A model generated the notes under the pieces. It ran no database searches, was not told the origin of the DNA, and saw only the letters and a list, made by a program, of their open reading frames with translations. Below, piece by piece: positions 35,460 to 47,073 of a DNA stretch of 64,000 nt; position 1 is the stretch's first letter, and every line of letters starts with the position of its first letter. Origin of the DNA: Chaetorhynchus papuensis (Eukaryota > Chordata > Aves > Passeriformes > Rhipiduridae); the NCBI GenBank assembly GCA_013396525.1, contig VWYX01000396.1, positions 558,001-622,000 of the forward strand. The letters run 5' to 3'. The position numbers and the translations under genes are program-made.

Positions 35460-35800
35460 CAAATACTCTTCCTGATCTGGTCTGTAGCAGACACCAGTCA
35501 TAGCATGCTCACATTGGTCAGCCCTCTAATCCTCACCAATAAAATCTCAGCTGGCTCATTGTACACCCCAAGCACAGCTCTATTCAGTGTCCCTGCTCTT
35601 GCACATGAAGTGCAAACCCTCTCCCTGCTTTTCCAGCCTGTCCTTCCTGGAGAGCCAGTATCCATCCATGGCAGCACTTCAGGTGGTGAGCTGTCATACC
35701 ATGTCTCTCAAATCTTGTTATTCCTCCTGTGTGCTCCCCATGCTGCATGTGGCAGTGTTCAGGCACCTCAGAGAGGCAGTCAGTCGTGCTGGTTCCCCAG
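35460..35800 (-). mobile_element. CR1 LINE, endonuclease-domain fragment (antisense)
   Basis: The plus strand shows antisense CR1 ORF2 N-terminal sequence: 'ttggtcagccctctaatcct' (sense: RGLTNV-type), then 'cctggagagccagtatccat' and 'ccatgctgcatgtggcagtg'. These correspond to the AP-endonuclease region near the start of ORF2. It lies directly beyond the RT-end fragment (34,366-35,395) in the right order and strand, but the central ORF2 is missing. It is either one element with a large internal deletion or two neighbouring insertions. Confidence 0.75.
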
Positions 35801-38800
35801 AAAAGGTGTGAGAGCTTTCCCCATAACGCTGCCCTCTCAATGCTTCCTTATTTCTCTGCATGCACTTGTGTTACACACTGTATTCACTGCAGGTTACACG
35901 CTGCTGACTGTGAGGTGAGGTCTAAGCCTCTTTAAAGACAGCTCTGATTTCCTTAGGCTAGAGATTAAATCTCAAATTCCCTGGCCCCTTAGTCACAGTG
36001 ACTCGAGTGGAAGGAGGCCGTGGCATAACCCTCAGGTCTCATCCCAGTACCGTCTTCTGCTGGGGACTGCTCTGCCTGCAGACCACATCTACAAAAGCCT
36101 ATTTTGGACTATGTGTGACTTCACTTCTAATAATAATAAGCTTCTATAATGTGACCATATCTGATTGCTGCTCTTGGGTTGCCTACCTCATTCTTGGAAG
36201 AAGGTTTGGCACACTGATATAGGGGTACCTGAAACTGTATGAAGTTTTGTGACAGGTACAGAATGTGGGATGGTCCTACTGGAAACCAAGCCTGCTCCTT
36301 GGTAGATAGAAGATGGAGGAGCTGGATTGTTTCACTGCTTCTGTCTTTGGCTTCCTGGTCATGACAGATAACATTATTTTACAAGATCAGTGAAGGATAA
36401 TAACTTCCTGGACCTCCTCATCTGTTGTGGGAAAGTATTTATTGAAACAATAATGAGGAGCAATGTGGGATAAGAATTGGAGAGGAAAAGAACCTGTTAT
36501 GAGTTGTTAAAGTGCAGCAAATAGAACCTCAAGCAGCTGAGGAGGGATGAGTTTCAACAGCAATAGAAACCCTGCCTTGAGGTCAGTTTGAGTCAGAAAA
36601 AAAAGTGTTTCCTAGCAAGATGGGAAGAAGGATAAAAAAGAGCTGTATTGTTGCCATCATAAAATAATTGCTGAAATGTGTTTTAGAATAACTTTACAGC
36701 TGATAAGACATGGAGCAGAAATTTGAGAGTTGGCATATGAGATAATTCTTCCTTCAGGAGAACGCCTTGTAAAAGCTTCAAAGAAAATTGGATAAAATGT
36801 AACTTACAGGATTCTCTGAAAAGAGTTTGTTTTGCATACGGGGATTTAGTTTTTATTATTTTATTTTCCCATGGGCTGCTTTAAAGACTCTATCCAGTGC
36901 TCATTGCAGACAGGTCACTGAAGAGACACGTGGGAGCACAACAGTGGGCTCCACAAGCTGCAGCTTTCATAATGGTTTTCTCCTGATTTCCATCCACAGG
37001 AAACATGGTGTTTCTGTTCAGTTTCTGCTCCCGTGGTCTCCCAAGTCAGCAGATCACTTTGAGGGATTTGCTGATGAGATCTCCTGAAGGAGATCGTGTG
37101 CTATGAACCCAGTGTTTCATGGGAGTGTCTTGGGTATGGGTACAAGATGCATTACTGCCACATAAACAGCGTGACTCTGAAGTATGTCAGCTGCTGCTGG
37201 GTTACTGTTTATGTCTATTGTCAGCAGTGAAAACAGTAAATTTTGAGAGCTCTCAGGCCTGGTGTCCCTGGGAATGTGAAGAGTTAAGGTATTAAGGCAG
37301 TCAGCACTTGTTCTGTCAGGTGAAAAACAGAGTGAGGTTCATTCCTGACCTCTTCTGAACTGTTTTACTGGGTTTACGTGGGAAATCACCTTTATTTCAT
37401 ATTGTTTCCCTGTCCATCATCTCATTGATGCTTATTCCATGTTATCATCACATCTGCTGTGAGAGGACACAAAGCTGCTTTTGCAGCAACCAGAGTACAA
37501 CAGCCTGTGTTTGCTGATTGAGGGCCTTCATTCTACACCTGTATTTAAGAGAGGTAAACACAAAGTGAGTGAATACCAGTTGGTATCTGTTCTGTAGAGC
37601 AGAGTGTTTCACCAACATCTGGTCTGAGACTGATGGATAGTGGGTATCAGTACAGTCATGGCAGACCAGTAGATACGTTTTGGATCTCCAAAATCTGTCA
37701 GAGAGAAAGCGAGGACAATAAAAAAGAACATGATGAAGTGAAACTGGATGCACATTTTTTATGACAGCTCTATTAAAAACAATCCCTCTCTTTTTGCCTT
37801 CTGTTCACTTCCATCCCCTCTCCGTCCTCTTCCCAAAAATCTGCCAAAGCATTGCCAGTTTTTCATGAGAAATGTTTCCACCAGGAAATCAAATACTGGC
37901 TATCACAGTTTATGTGTTGCAAGCTCATCTCCACCAGTTGGTTTAACCAACATGAGAAATGTGCCCTGCTCACATGGTGAAGAGAAAGTTGTGGGGAAGA
38001 TTGTCTTAGGTAAACTTTCCGCAAACCTACTGTAAAATTAGTTTGAAAGGGGTGTGTACATTGCATTCTGAGCAGGATTTGACCAACATGAAAAACAGAG
38101 GCAGCTGTAACTGTTCAAGATCAAGATGAGTCTCAAGAATGGCTTTTCAAACTACAGAGATGAGATCAATTCATACAAATGGAAGCAGAATTTTGGGGAC
38201 TACAGGACAGTTTTAAGCTTGGGGTTTACAAACATTTTCTGGTATTTTCTTCCCTAGTTAGAAATGGGAAAAAACACAGTCATAGAGGGCAACAGAAAAC
38301 CACACTTTCCTTTGGGATTTTGGTTTGCTTTTATTTTTAGAAGCCTGACCAACCTCAAATGTTTTAAGCAAAATGTTTACATGAATATTTTAGGAGCACT
38401 GCTTTTTACTACCGTTAAATCCAGTTGTGCTTCGGGAACTGCAGAGTCATAGGCACCTCTTGCTCTACAGGAGTAGAGCAGGATTTCAGTCCTAGTCTGA
38501 GGAACTGAGCAAACAGGCTGGATAACTTATTCTAGCAACAGTTGGGTAAACAACCTAGGTGATACATAAAGCTTACCACATACAGGGATGACATGTGGTA
38601 AGGCTCTACAGAGTGCTTGCTGGATCCCAGTGTTTCCAAGTCTGTTACATGTACATATGCATTATACACTTCTGTATACGTGCAATGCATTCACATGCAC
38701 ACAGGTGGATATAGAGACACACACACTGCTGCCTGATGTGCTTCTTCTGTGTAATGAGGATATTTACTTCTTTTGTCTCTGTGCTCCTGGGAGGAGCAAC

Positions 38801-40635
38801 TCATCTGAGAGGATCTGGTGTTGTTACAGGTTGAACACATGAATCTTTTGTTGATGACAGGGTAGTGGGGAACTTCTTCCAAATTGCCTTTCCTGTGCTG
38901 ACCTGTTAGCTGGATACCTTCCTTGAAAGCTGTGCTGTAGCAGTTTTACCATCAAATTATTTACACACACTTGTTGGTATTGAACTGATGAGCTTTAAAG
39001 GACTATCAAGATGTATATAGAGCACGTGCACTGAAATTCAGTTGATTTTGTAAGCTCTCTTGGGAAATCTTTTATGATTAGCATAAACCCAACTCACTTC
39101 TGATAAAGCCTTTCCATCTTTTTGATCCTAAGGAGATCACCTGGAGCTTCAATGCTGCAGAAAGGGTACAGTCAGTGCTACTTGTAGTTTGAGCTGTTGG
39201 ATGTAGCTGTTTGAGCCTACAAAATCCAATTATGAGACCAAAAGAGTTGGGTGGAAATTACATCATGTCAGCTGCATGGCAGTCTGGGTTGACCACTGGA
39301 TCCTGTAGTTGTACAAAATACAGTTTAGCACAGTTTTCAACAGCAAACCCTTTTAGAAAATGCTCCATTTTCAACTGATGTTGCTTTCAAGATGGTTATC
39401 AACACATTTTTCAATTCCTGCCACTGTCCCAGGTGAAATCTGTCCCCGAGCATGGAGTAGCCTATAGTAGTAGCAAAAGTTGTGTGAAAGTGTGAGCATG
39501 CAGAAGCAGTTCAAGATTCAATTTCCATGAAGGCTCAAGGATCCACTTGGATTAAGCCAGTTTTGGAACAAAGGCTCTGCAAAACTCCCATGAAGACTAC
39601 AAACACAGGGTTGTTTAACTTCGTACACCTAAGTAGTGTCCTAAAGCCAAAAGGATTGCACAGGTTTGAGATCACCATATACACACATGATCTGCTATCT
39701 TAGGACCACACAGGGGCTGATAACCTGATTATGTATTCACACTCGATACAAACATTCAGGAAATCAGACACCTTCTGATCAAGGTCATTTTTCCTGGAGT
39801 AGAAGTGTGTCATACAATCTCTTCCCTGACCTTACAAAGCTCAGTATAGCTCAGCACCAAAGGAGTCTGGCTTCTGACCCTGGTCTTGAGGGCTTCTTGA
39901 AGCAGATCTTGAGTGTGGCCCCTGATTTCTGTTTCTTAGAAGAGAAATGTTTCAAAACACTTTTAAATTAAATTTTGCTATTTTTCTGTTCATGCACACT
40001 GAAATGGCTGAGTCCAAAGCCATATACTACAGGCATGCACATATCCCTCATTATATTTTCAAATAAATGTCATTCAAAAGCATGCATATGGAAAAACTGG
40101 AGAATAATGCATAAGTAATAATCATTACACAGTGATTTAATCCAGTGATACATCATTGATTGTAGCACATGTAGTAAAGTGCTTGCGTTTTCAATTAATA
40201 TAACTGAGATAAAATATCTAAGAGCACTGCTCTTGACATTTGATCAGTGCTATGTTTTGAGTTTCTGGAGAAGCCTTGAAGGTTAGTGCTGTATTTCATC
40301 CTTCCAAGTTCTGCATTCAAAAGCTCAATCCTATGAAACATCACCTGGTGCCAAGGAAAGGCAGTCATTTTTAAAATCACATTCTGATATAAGCTGTGCA
40401 GAAGTCTCAGTCAGAATCTTCTTTGCAGGCAAAATCATTGTCTTCAAGAATGGCTTAAATCAGATGAAGTATTTTTGAAGATAGGTGCAAGATGAGGAGA
40501 GGAGACAGAACAAATATGCCCTTGATTGCACCCTGGCCAGCAAAAGAGCAAATGGAAAGAAATCCAACTGGGCAGGGTAGAAAGGGAGGCAAAAGATCAT
40601 TTTCTACCCACAAGAGTGTAGTCTGAGAAGTAGAG
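35801..40635. other. Intergenic sequence without recognised genes
   Basis: Unique sequence of mixed composition. No coding exon, repeat family or RNA gene was recognised. Confidence 0.45.
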
Positions 40636-40699
40636 AAACAAAACAAAACAAAACAAAACAAAACAAAACAAAACAAAACAAAACAAAACAAAACAAAAA
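40636..40699. repeat. (AAAAC)n pentanucleotide microsatellite
   Basis: About 12 to 13 nearly perfect AAAAC units in 64 bases. This is the purest microsatellite in the window and explains the repeated FVLFC protein seen when the minus strand is translated. Confidence 0.95.
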
Positions 40700-42820
40700 G
40701 GAGATTTAGCATCCACTGGAGAAACCTTGTGGGCTGAGTCAAAATATCTGGAGGAGACAAGGACTGGAGGGATAATAGTTGTAGGAGACATATGGATGGA
40801 GGGATACCTGCCAGGCTTAAGCCAGTTACTGGGCATTGGGGCAGTGAGGAAACCCTCCTCTGGACCTTGTGTGCACTGCCAGCCCAGCATCAACCTGGCT
40901 GCAGAGGGAAGGATGATGGGGTGGCTGTAAGGGATGTGCTCCTTCTCCAGAGCCTGAGCTGGCCTGGGGTGAGAGCCTTGAGAACTGCACCAAAGTGCAA
41001 ATAAGCAAACCTGGTCTGCATCCTGGGAAGTGCTAAAAAAGGTGGCTTGTGGTGAACACCTGCTGCAGCTGTGGGGTGACTCCTCCCCCAAGCTGGAAGA
41101 AACATTGGGGAAGCAGAATATCACAGAAATATCACTTTGATGATACCTTTAACAAGAAGGCCGAGTCCCTGGCATTAGAACTGGAGAGGGTCTTGTGAAA
41201 TGACCGTGGGAGGATGTGTGTCTGAGGGTTGTTTCTGGTGAAACACTGGGGAAAAGTGTTCACTAAGAGCAGAGGTCTGAGCTGCTGAGAACTGATGGCA
41301 AGCTGTGTGCTGGCTGGAAACAATAAACTGTCCTACAGGCAACTGTTGTGACTCATTAGATGACACAGTCCTTGTCCCAAAATGCTGTCCTTCATGGATT
41401 AGAAGAGAAAAATACATATGTAGAAATTCTAAAAATACCTCTGCCTCCCTCATGCCTGCCTGACAAAAGGACATCTCCAGCAGGTGCACCTACGCAGCAG
41501 GCACAGGTCTTGCAGAGAAGACTCTGTGCTTGCAGTGCTCATCCTCCCACAGCAAGAGACAGTTAAAAATAGCTTGTACTACACAAACCTCTTACAACAA
41601 GTCAAGGAGGACTTACAAAATAATTTCAGGTGCCTTTTTTACACATGCAGCTGTGTATGCCTTGTTTTTCTGTCTTTGTACAAGTCAAAAGTGATTGGAA
41701 GACGTAATTTCTAGTGTGGTTGTAAGATACAAAACAAAGCATCAGGTGTCCCCCAAAGACATGACTTTAAACTCTGCTTCTAAGGTGGGATCTGATGAAA
41801 CAGTAGAGATTTTTTATTTTGTCAGGTAAAACTTTACCAACTTTATTGCCTTCATGTAGTCAATAAACCAAGACAGGGTTCTGAGGCAGTCACATGTAAT
41901 AGATGTTGGGAATTTTCAAACACAGTATAAAAGCCTTTGAAGAATAACTCTTGGATTTCATAGAATTGCATTGCAAAAGTAACTTCTGCACCCTGCTAAA
42001 GAAATCCAAAACAAGGAATGGGATGAACATATATATTTACACAGATTTAATGGTCTGAGCTGGGAAAGGAAATACTGCTGTATTTGAACATACAGCCCTA
42101 ATGAAAGAATAAAGAAGCAAGAAGCCTGTAGAAGCAGCTAGCATTTCTCACTGAACCACTCTTAATGTCTGTGCCCTTTGAAGGAAGAGTTTCAAGCAAT
42201 ACTGATGACATTTGGTTTATTCTTATTCCTGAACCTTCTTGCCTGTAACAGCACAGAATAATCAGAAATTCCTTGTGCTCTTGGCTGCTTGCTTTCAAAT
42301 TAGCATTGCAAGTCAAAATAGAGAATTTTGTTAAACACAGTCACACAGACCGGCAGATTTTTAGTTTTTTGCTCTTCAGTCTAAAATTCTTCAAAGCCTT
42401 CATCTTCTCAAAGGAATAATTAAAAAGAAAAAGTGGGCTTGAAGTGCTAGCAGAGAGAGTCCTTGCAGAGGAGAAAGCTCCTGTGTCTGGACTACTTGTG
42501 CAAATCTAGCCCCAAGGTTAGTTCTTAGTCCCAGGAAACCTTGGGATCTTATCACATCAGAAATTAGTCCATCCAGGCTAAACTGCTGTCCATAGAAAGG
42601 ACAGGATCAAGCAGCTCACAGGACTGCTGACAGCTTTGAACTGGGCAGAATGAGAAGCTTTCATGCCTGAGTTATCAGCTGGGTGCCCTTTAGCAGCTCT
42701 GGATTCACACCAGGCTGAAGGTGAAAAGTGATGGGCATGTGTGCAGTGGCTGTACCCTCATACTCATAGACCCTGTCCACATGCTCACACATACATGTAT
42801 ACGGGTGTGCATATGTATGT
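40700..42820. other. Intergenic sequence
   Basis: Unique sequence. The 175-residue minus-strand ORF at 40,597-41,124 runs through the pentamer repeat and is not credible as a gene. Confidence 0.45.
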
Positions 42821-42906
42821 TGCACTTTATTTCTTCATAATTACAATATTTACATGTAATAAATGCACTTTATTTCTTCATAATTACAATATTTACATGT
42901 AATATA
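42821..42906. repeat. Tandem duplication, 43-bp unit, two copies
   Basis: The unit at 42,821-42,863, beginning 'tgcactttatttcttcataa', is repeated at 42,864-42,906. They are identical for the first 40 bases. Perfect identity in AT-rich non-coding DNA implies a recent slippage or replication event. Confidence 0.85.
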
Positions 42907-42973
42907 TAGTATATGTAGTCCGCAGTGTATATACTTTTTATCTACAGCTCTCCCTATAAACATGGCTATCTGT

Positions 42974-42992
42974 ACACACACACACACACACA
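42974..42992. repeat. Short (CA)n microsatellite
   Basis: About nine CA units, 70 bases downstream of the 43-bp tandem duplication. Confidence 0.8.
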
Positions 42993-44369
42993 TATCACAA
43001 CATTATTTTAAATTCCAGTGGAACTGGAGTTCCCAGTGTCTCATGAGAAGGACATAGTAATGCAGCCAGACCCTAGAACTGCACCCAATCTTCTCACGGA
43101 ATGCTTGTTTACAGTCTGCCACATAAATTGTTATGTACAAAGCTGCAAGTACCAACAGACACTGATTTGGCAACCCAAGGCTGAAGCAGGTGACAATGAC
43201 ACAGCTTTGTCTTAAAACAACCCCTAAGACACGAGCAAGATTCAAAGATTAGAGCATCACATTGTTTTTAATGAAATGAGATGGGAGCATGATGCAACCC
43301 ACACCGACAAGGGATGAAGCAGAAGAGTGGGTGTTCCTTGGCTACTGCCAGTGGGGCCTGCACTGGTGGCTGCTGCCATGTGCTGGAGCAGGAGCTCAGC
43401 ACACACAGCCAGATTTGCCTTCCAGCCCTGGGTGCTGTCACTGGCTGCTAGATCTGGTCTCTGGGGAGTTTTCCATCAAAAAGTCACAGCTGGCAGAGTT
43501 CCTCCAAGTGTGTGGAGATGACCCTCATGTCAGTTTATGGCTCTCAGCAGTGAGGTTCCAGGCAGCCCTTCACCCCGGCTCCACAGCACAGGTGGTTTCC
43601 TGCAAACCTATCAGTCACAACTCCCTCTGCGATTCCACTACACAGGCTTGGAGATTACAATAGTCTTCGCAAAGACAAGGAATAGGATTCTATAGTTCAT
43701 GTCTATCGTGTTTCAAATACACATAAAAGTCTGTTCTGTTGCTCAGGTGCCCACTGAGAGCCACAGAGGCAGCAGCTGTGACACAGCAGGCACCACAAGC
43801 ACTGGATCTCCCCAGAGGGGAGGAGGAGTGCATTGGCTGCCCTGCAGTCACTCGCACAAACTGTGCTCCTTCATCACATTCACCAACATGTTGAACATCC
43901 TACAGTAAGCTGTGAAAACATACAGAATTCAAACTCTGAATTTCAGATTTACATAGATATGAGCTGTGTGATTACTTCTAACCATCAGGCTAGGAAGAAC
44001 AGTGAAGATAATTTGCTTGAGTTTTTACCTAATTCCCTCAAATTAGTCCTTGATTCAGTTCCAGTATCTACAGCTGAATTTGAGGATATCCTTTAGAGAA
44101 ACATTGACTGAAAACTTCTCCAGGAATGGCAAATGTATGACAAACATCAACTTCATTAGTGAAAATAATTATGTTATTTCTTGCTTAAACCTATCTATCA
44201 ACTCTAAATGCGGGAAGTTGTTGTATTTTTACATGTAACATCAAAAGCCTTATGCAGGATCTTGTAGACCATTTAGAGAAGAAGATAAGTAGACTTAGGA
44301 TCTCCTGTAAGAGATTCTTCAGGCCTTCAGACAGTACTGGTCTATGCTGAACATTCTCTGATTTTTTTT
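42993..44369. other. Intergenic sequence
   Basis: Unique sequence; the 124-residue ORF at 43,289-43,663 shows no domain. Nothing recognised. Confidence 0.45.
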
Positions 44370-44690
44370 TTACATCCCTCTTGGAATGTGAGGTCCAGGA
44401 CTAGACAGCACATTCCAGCTGCACCCATGCCAAATGTGGAGGCAACAAACCTTACAGAGAGGTCCTGCTCAGTGACAAGCAGGGAACTGCTTTCAAGAAC
44501 AGCCTTGCCCTCAACATCACATTACAAGTTCATTACAACTGATTATCAATCAGTAAGTCCTAATCTTTTCCAGAATTACTGCTCTGCCAGACAGAGCACC
44601 TTACTATGCAAACATGACTTGCGGGTTTCTTTGTTCCTAGATACATTGTCTTGTATTTTACCAAACTGAAATACCTATTATTTGCTTCTG
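44370..44690 (-). mobile_element. Ancient CR1/L3-like LINE fragment (antisense)
   Basis: The plus strand follows the general antisense CR1 pattern: 'cttggaatgtgaggtccagg', 'gacagcacattccagctgca', and further right a 'cattgtcttgtattttacca' block equivalent to the region near the end of ORF2. It is far more diverged than the other CR1 pieces and may belong to an old amniote CR1/L3 lineage. Boundaries are approximate. Confidence 0.5.
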
Positions 44691-46289
44691 CCAGTATTTT
44701 TACTAATTCTCCCAACATTATCAATAACAACTGTTTTCTTCGGGATCTCTCCTGAAAAAGACAAAGATTGAGCGTCAGTTTTGTCTTATCTTTTATCTCA
44801 GTCAGAATATAAATTAAGATTAAGCAAGCTTCCTTACACAAATCTAAGTGTATTGCTCTAACGTCATGTTTACCAACCAAGCTTTTCAAACTAATCTAAA
44901 ATTACTTTTAAAATGAGAATGTAATATATTTCATAAACCTAGGTTGCACAACACTAATCCTATTACCTTCCTATAATTATTTATTAGTGGATCACTCCAT
45001 CAGTTCTTCTGTTATCGTTGGAGATTGGCTGGTTGTGCCAGCTGGGGGACCTGATGCACCAAGCATCCAATGAACTGAGCTCCCATCCAAAGCTCAGACA
45101 AGGCACTGCTGAGACTTGAGAAGTGGCACAACTCACACCACATGTGCCAAACCTAAAATAATCCGATCAAGAAAAAAGTGTGAGCTTTTTAAGGTCTGTC
45201 AGAGCTTGTCTGATGCAGCAGGGCAGAACCATGAATTCCCTCTGATGTGAACAGCAGGAAGGCACCATGGGCTCATTCTTTCCAATCCACACTGCCCACA
45301 ACCCAGAACTCTATTCCAGCCCTCATCACCATGAAATGCAGCTTTACCTGCCTTGCAGACCCCCAAACTAAGTATCCCATGGCCTGGGGTTTCCAAGCTC
45401 CCTGGTTACATCCAGTGACCCTAGGGTTTTCTCACTGTCAGCCATTCTGGCCGGACTACTAGTCAGCCCGGTGTTGTGGCCAGCCACAACCACCACAGCC
45501 ATTTCTTGTTTTCTCCCACATCCCATAGCACAGCAGCCTCCACTAAAGCTGTAGACACAAAACAGGCTTCTGGCCTTCCATGTAGCCCAGCAAAGGGGCC
45601 CCCATGTTCCAGCTGTATCCTGGTGGTATATCCCCAGCTTGTGAGACCAGACCCTGGCATTGATTTTGCACGTTCAGAACTCCTACTGACCAGACTGGGC
45701 TGCAGGGGGGGGTCACGGTGATATCCTCACTGTGGGCACACTGCTTTGCACATGTCAATGACTGCAGTCATATGTCAAGAACCCCAGAGCAACTGAGATG
45801 CTAATTTTGTCTGGCATTGCTTGTTCATACCCAGAATGGGTGTGGAAGTAAAGTAGCAATGGTGGGATGATGTTGATGTCTCCATTGTATGTGAGAGGAG
45901 TGGTTCCATGGGGATGAGAGGCACAGCCCGTGGGCTAATGCTCCTTCCTGCTCCCAGGGCAGAGAGCACAGGGGCTGGGTAAAGCCCCATGTCTGCCCCA
46001 CATGTGCCCACTCTGGGTCTCCCTGGCAGAAGACACCTGTGGGCAGGCTCCATCTGCCCCCCAGGCTGCACTGGGCTGCCCAACACATGCAGGAGTGGTG
46101 GCATGAGCTGAGGCTGCTACAACATCTGCATCCTGAGAGCAAGCAGGAGCAGCCTGTGGCAGCACTGCACATGGGCATGGAGGCAGCGGGAGGGAGGCAA
46201 GGGCACAGCTCACTGCGGGACCCTGCTGATGAAAGGCAATCCCCACCCATTTTGCTGTCTCTCTCTCATACCTAAAAGACAATAAGCAA
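44691..46289. other. Intergenic sequence, GC-richer at 45.2-46.25 kb
   Basis: The GC-richer part yields several overlapping ORFs (up to 141 residues) on both strands, with no recognised domain and low CpG. I see no gene. Confidence 0.4.
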
Positions 46290-46352
46290 AATATATATAT
46301 ATTCATACATATAAACAAACACACCCACATACTTCACACACACACACACATA
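46290..46352. repeat. (TA/CA)n microsatellite
   Basis: Alternating TA, then mixed, then about nine CA units, ending about 160 bases left of the LTR at 46.5 kb. Confidence 0.75.
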
Positions 46353-46504
46353 TCTTTTCTAAGAATATAATGGAAATTCTGTTTGCAGTTTTCTGGAGCC
46401 CCCACAATCAAATAATGCAGGAAGGGGGTGACATAAAGCTGTAGTCAGAAAGCAATTTATATTTTCAGCTATTCTTTGATCAACTGAATGGTGTTTGGTT
46501 AAAG

Positions 46505-47073
46505 GTAATTGTCCTTGTTTAACCCCAGCTGGCAACTGATCCCCACACAGTCACTTGCTCACTCACCCAGGTAGGATGGGGGAGAGAATTGGAAGATTAA
46601 AACTGAGGAAACTCATGGGTTTAATAGTTTATAGGTAAAGCAAAAGTCCTGTGCACTCAAACAAAGCAAAGCAAAGAACTCATTCACCACTTCCCATGGG
46701 CAGTCAGGTATTCATCCATCCGCAGGAAAGCAGGATCCCATCACGTATTACAGTATCTGGGGAAGACAAGCACCATAGCTCTTAACATGCCCCTTTCCTC
46801 CTTCTTCCCCCAGCTCTATGTTCTGAGCATTATGCCATGTAATCTGGAATATCTCTTGGATCAGCTGGGATCAGCTGTCCCGGCTACATCCTGTCACAAC
46901 CTCTTGTGCAGAGGGGCAGAACAGGCCCTGACTCTGTGTAAGCACTGCTCAGCAATAACAAAAACATCCTCAAATTATCAACACTGTGTTTTCAGCACAA
47001 ATCCAAAACGTAATCTCATACCAGCTGCTATGAAGAAAATTAACTCTACCCCAGCCAAAACCATCAGAGTAAG
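46505..47073 (-). mobile_element. ERVL-type solo LTR, second copy
   Basis: The LTR body is 46,510-47,068 and aligns along its full length to the copy at 740-1332, in the same (minus) orientation. Flanks GTAAT (46,505-46,509) and GTAAG (47,069-47,073) match at four of five positions, a slightly decayed 5-bp target-site duplication. The ATTAAA poly(A) signal is kept (complement of 46,620-46,625). The TATA position reads ctctatg on the plus strand and is lost. No internal retroviral sequence adjoins it. Confidence 0.8.

Noticed and set aside
40597..41124. 175-residue minus-strand ORF with a cysteine/phenylalanine-rich repeat
   Set aside because: The repeat is the translated AAAAC microsatellite. 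The remainder has no recognisable domain.
45935..46330. GC-rich ORF cluster at 45.2-46.3 kb as a gene
   Set aside because: ORFs on both strands overlap, have no recognised domain, no CpG island and no clear splice structure.
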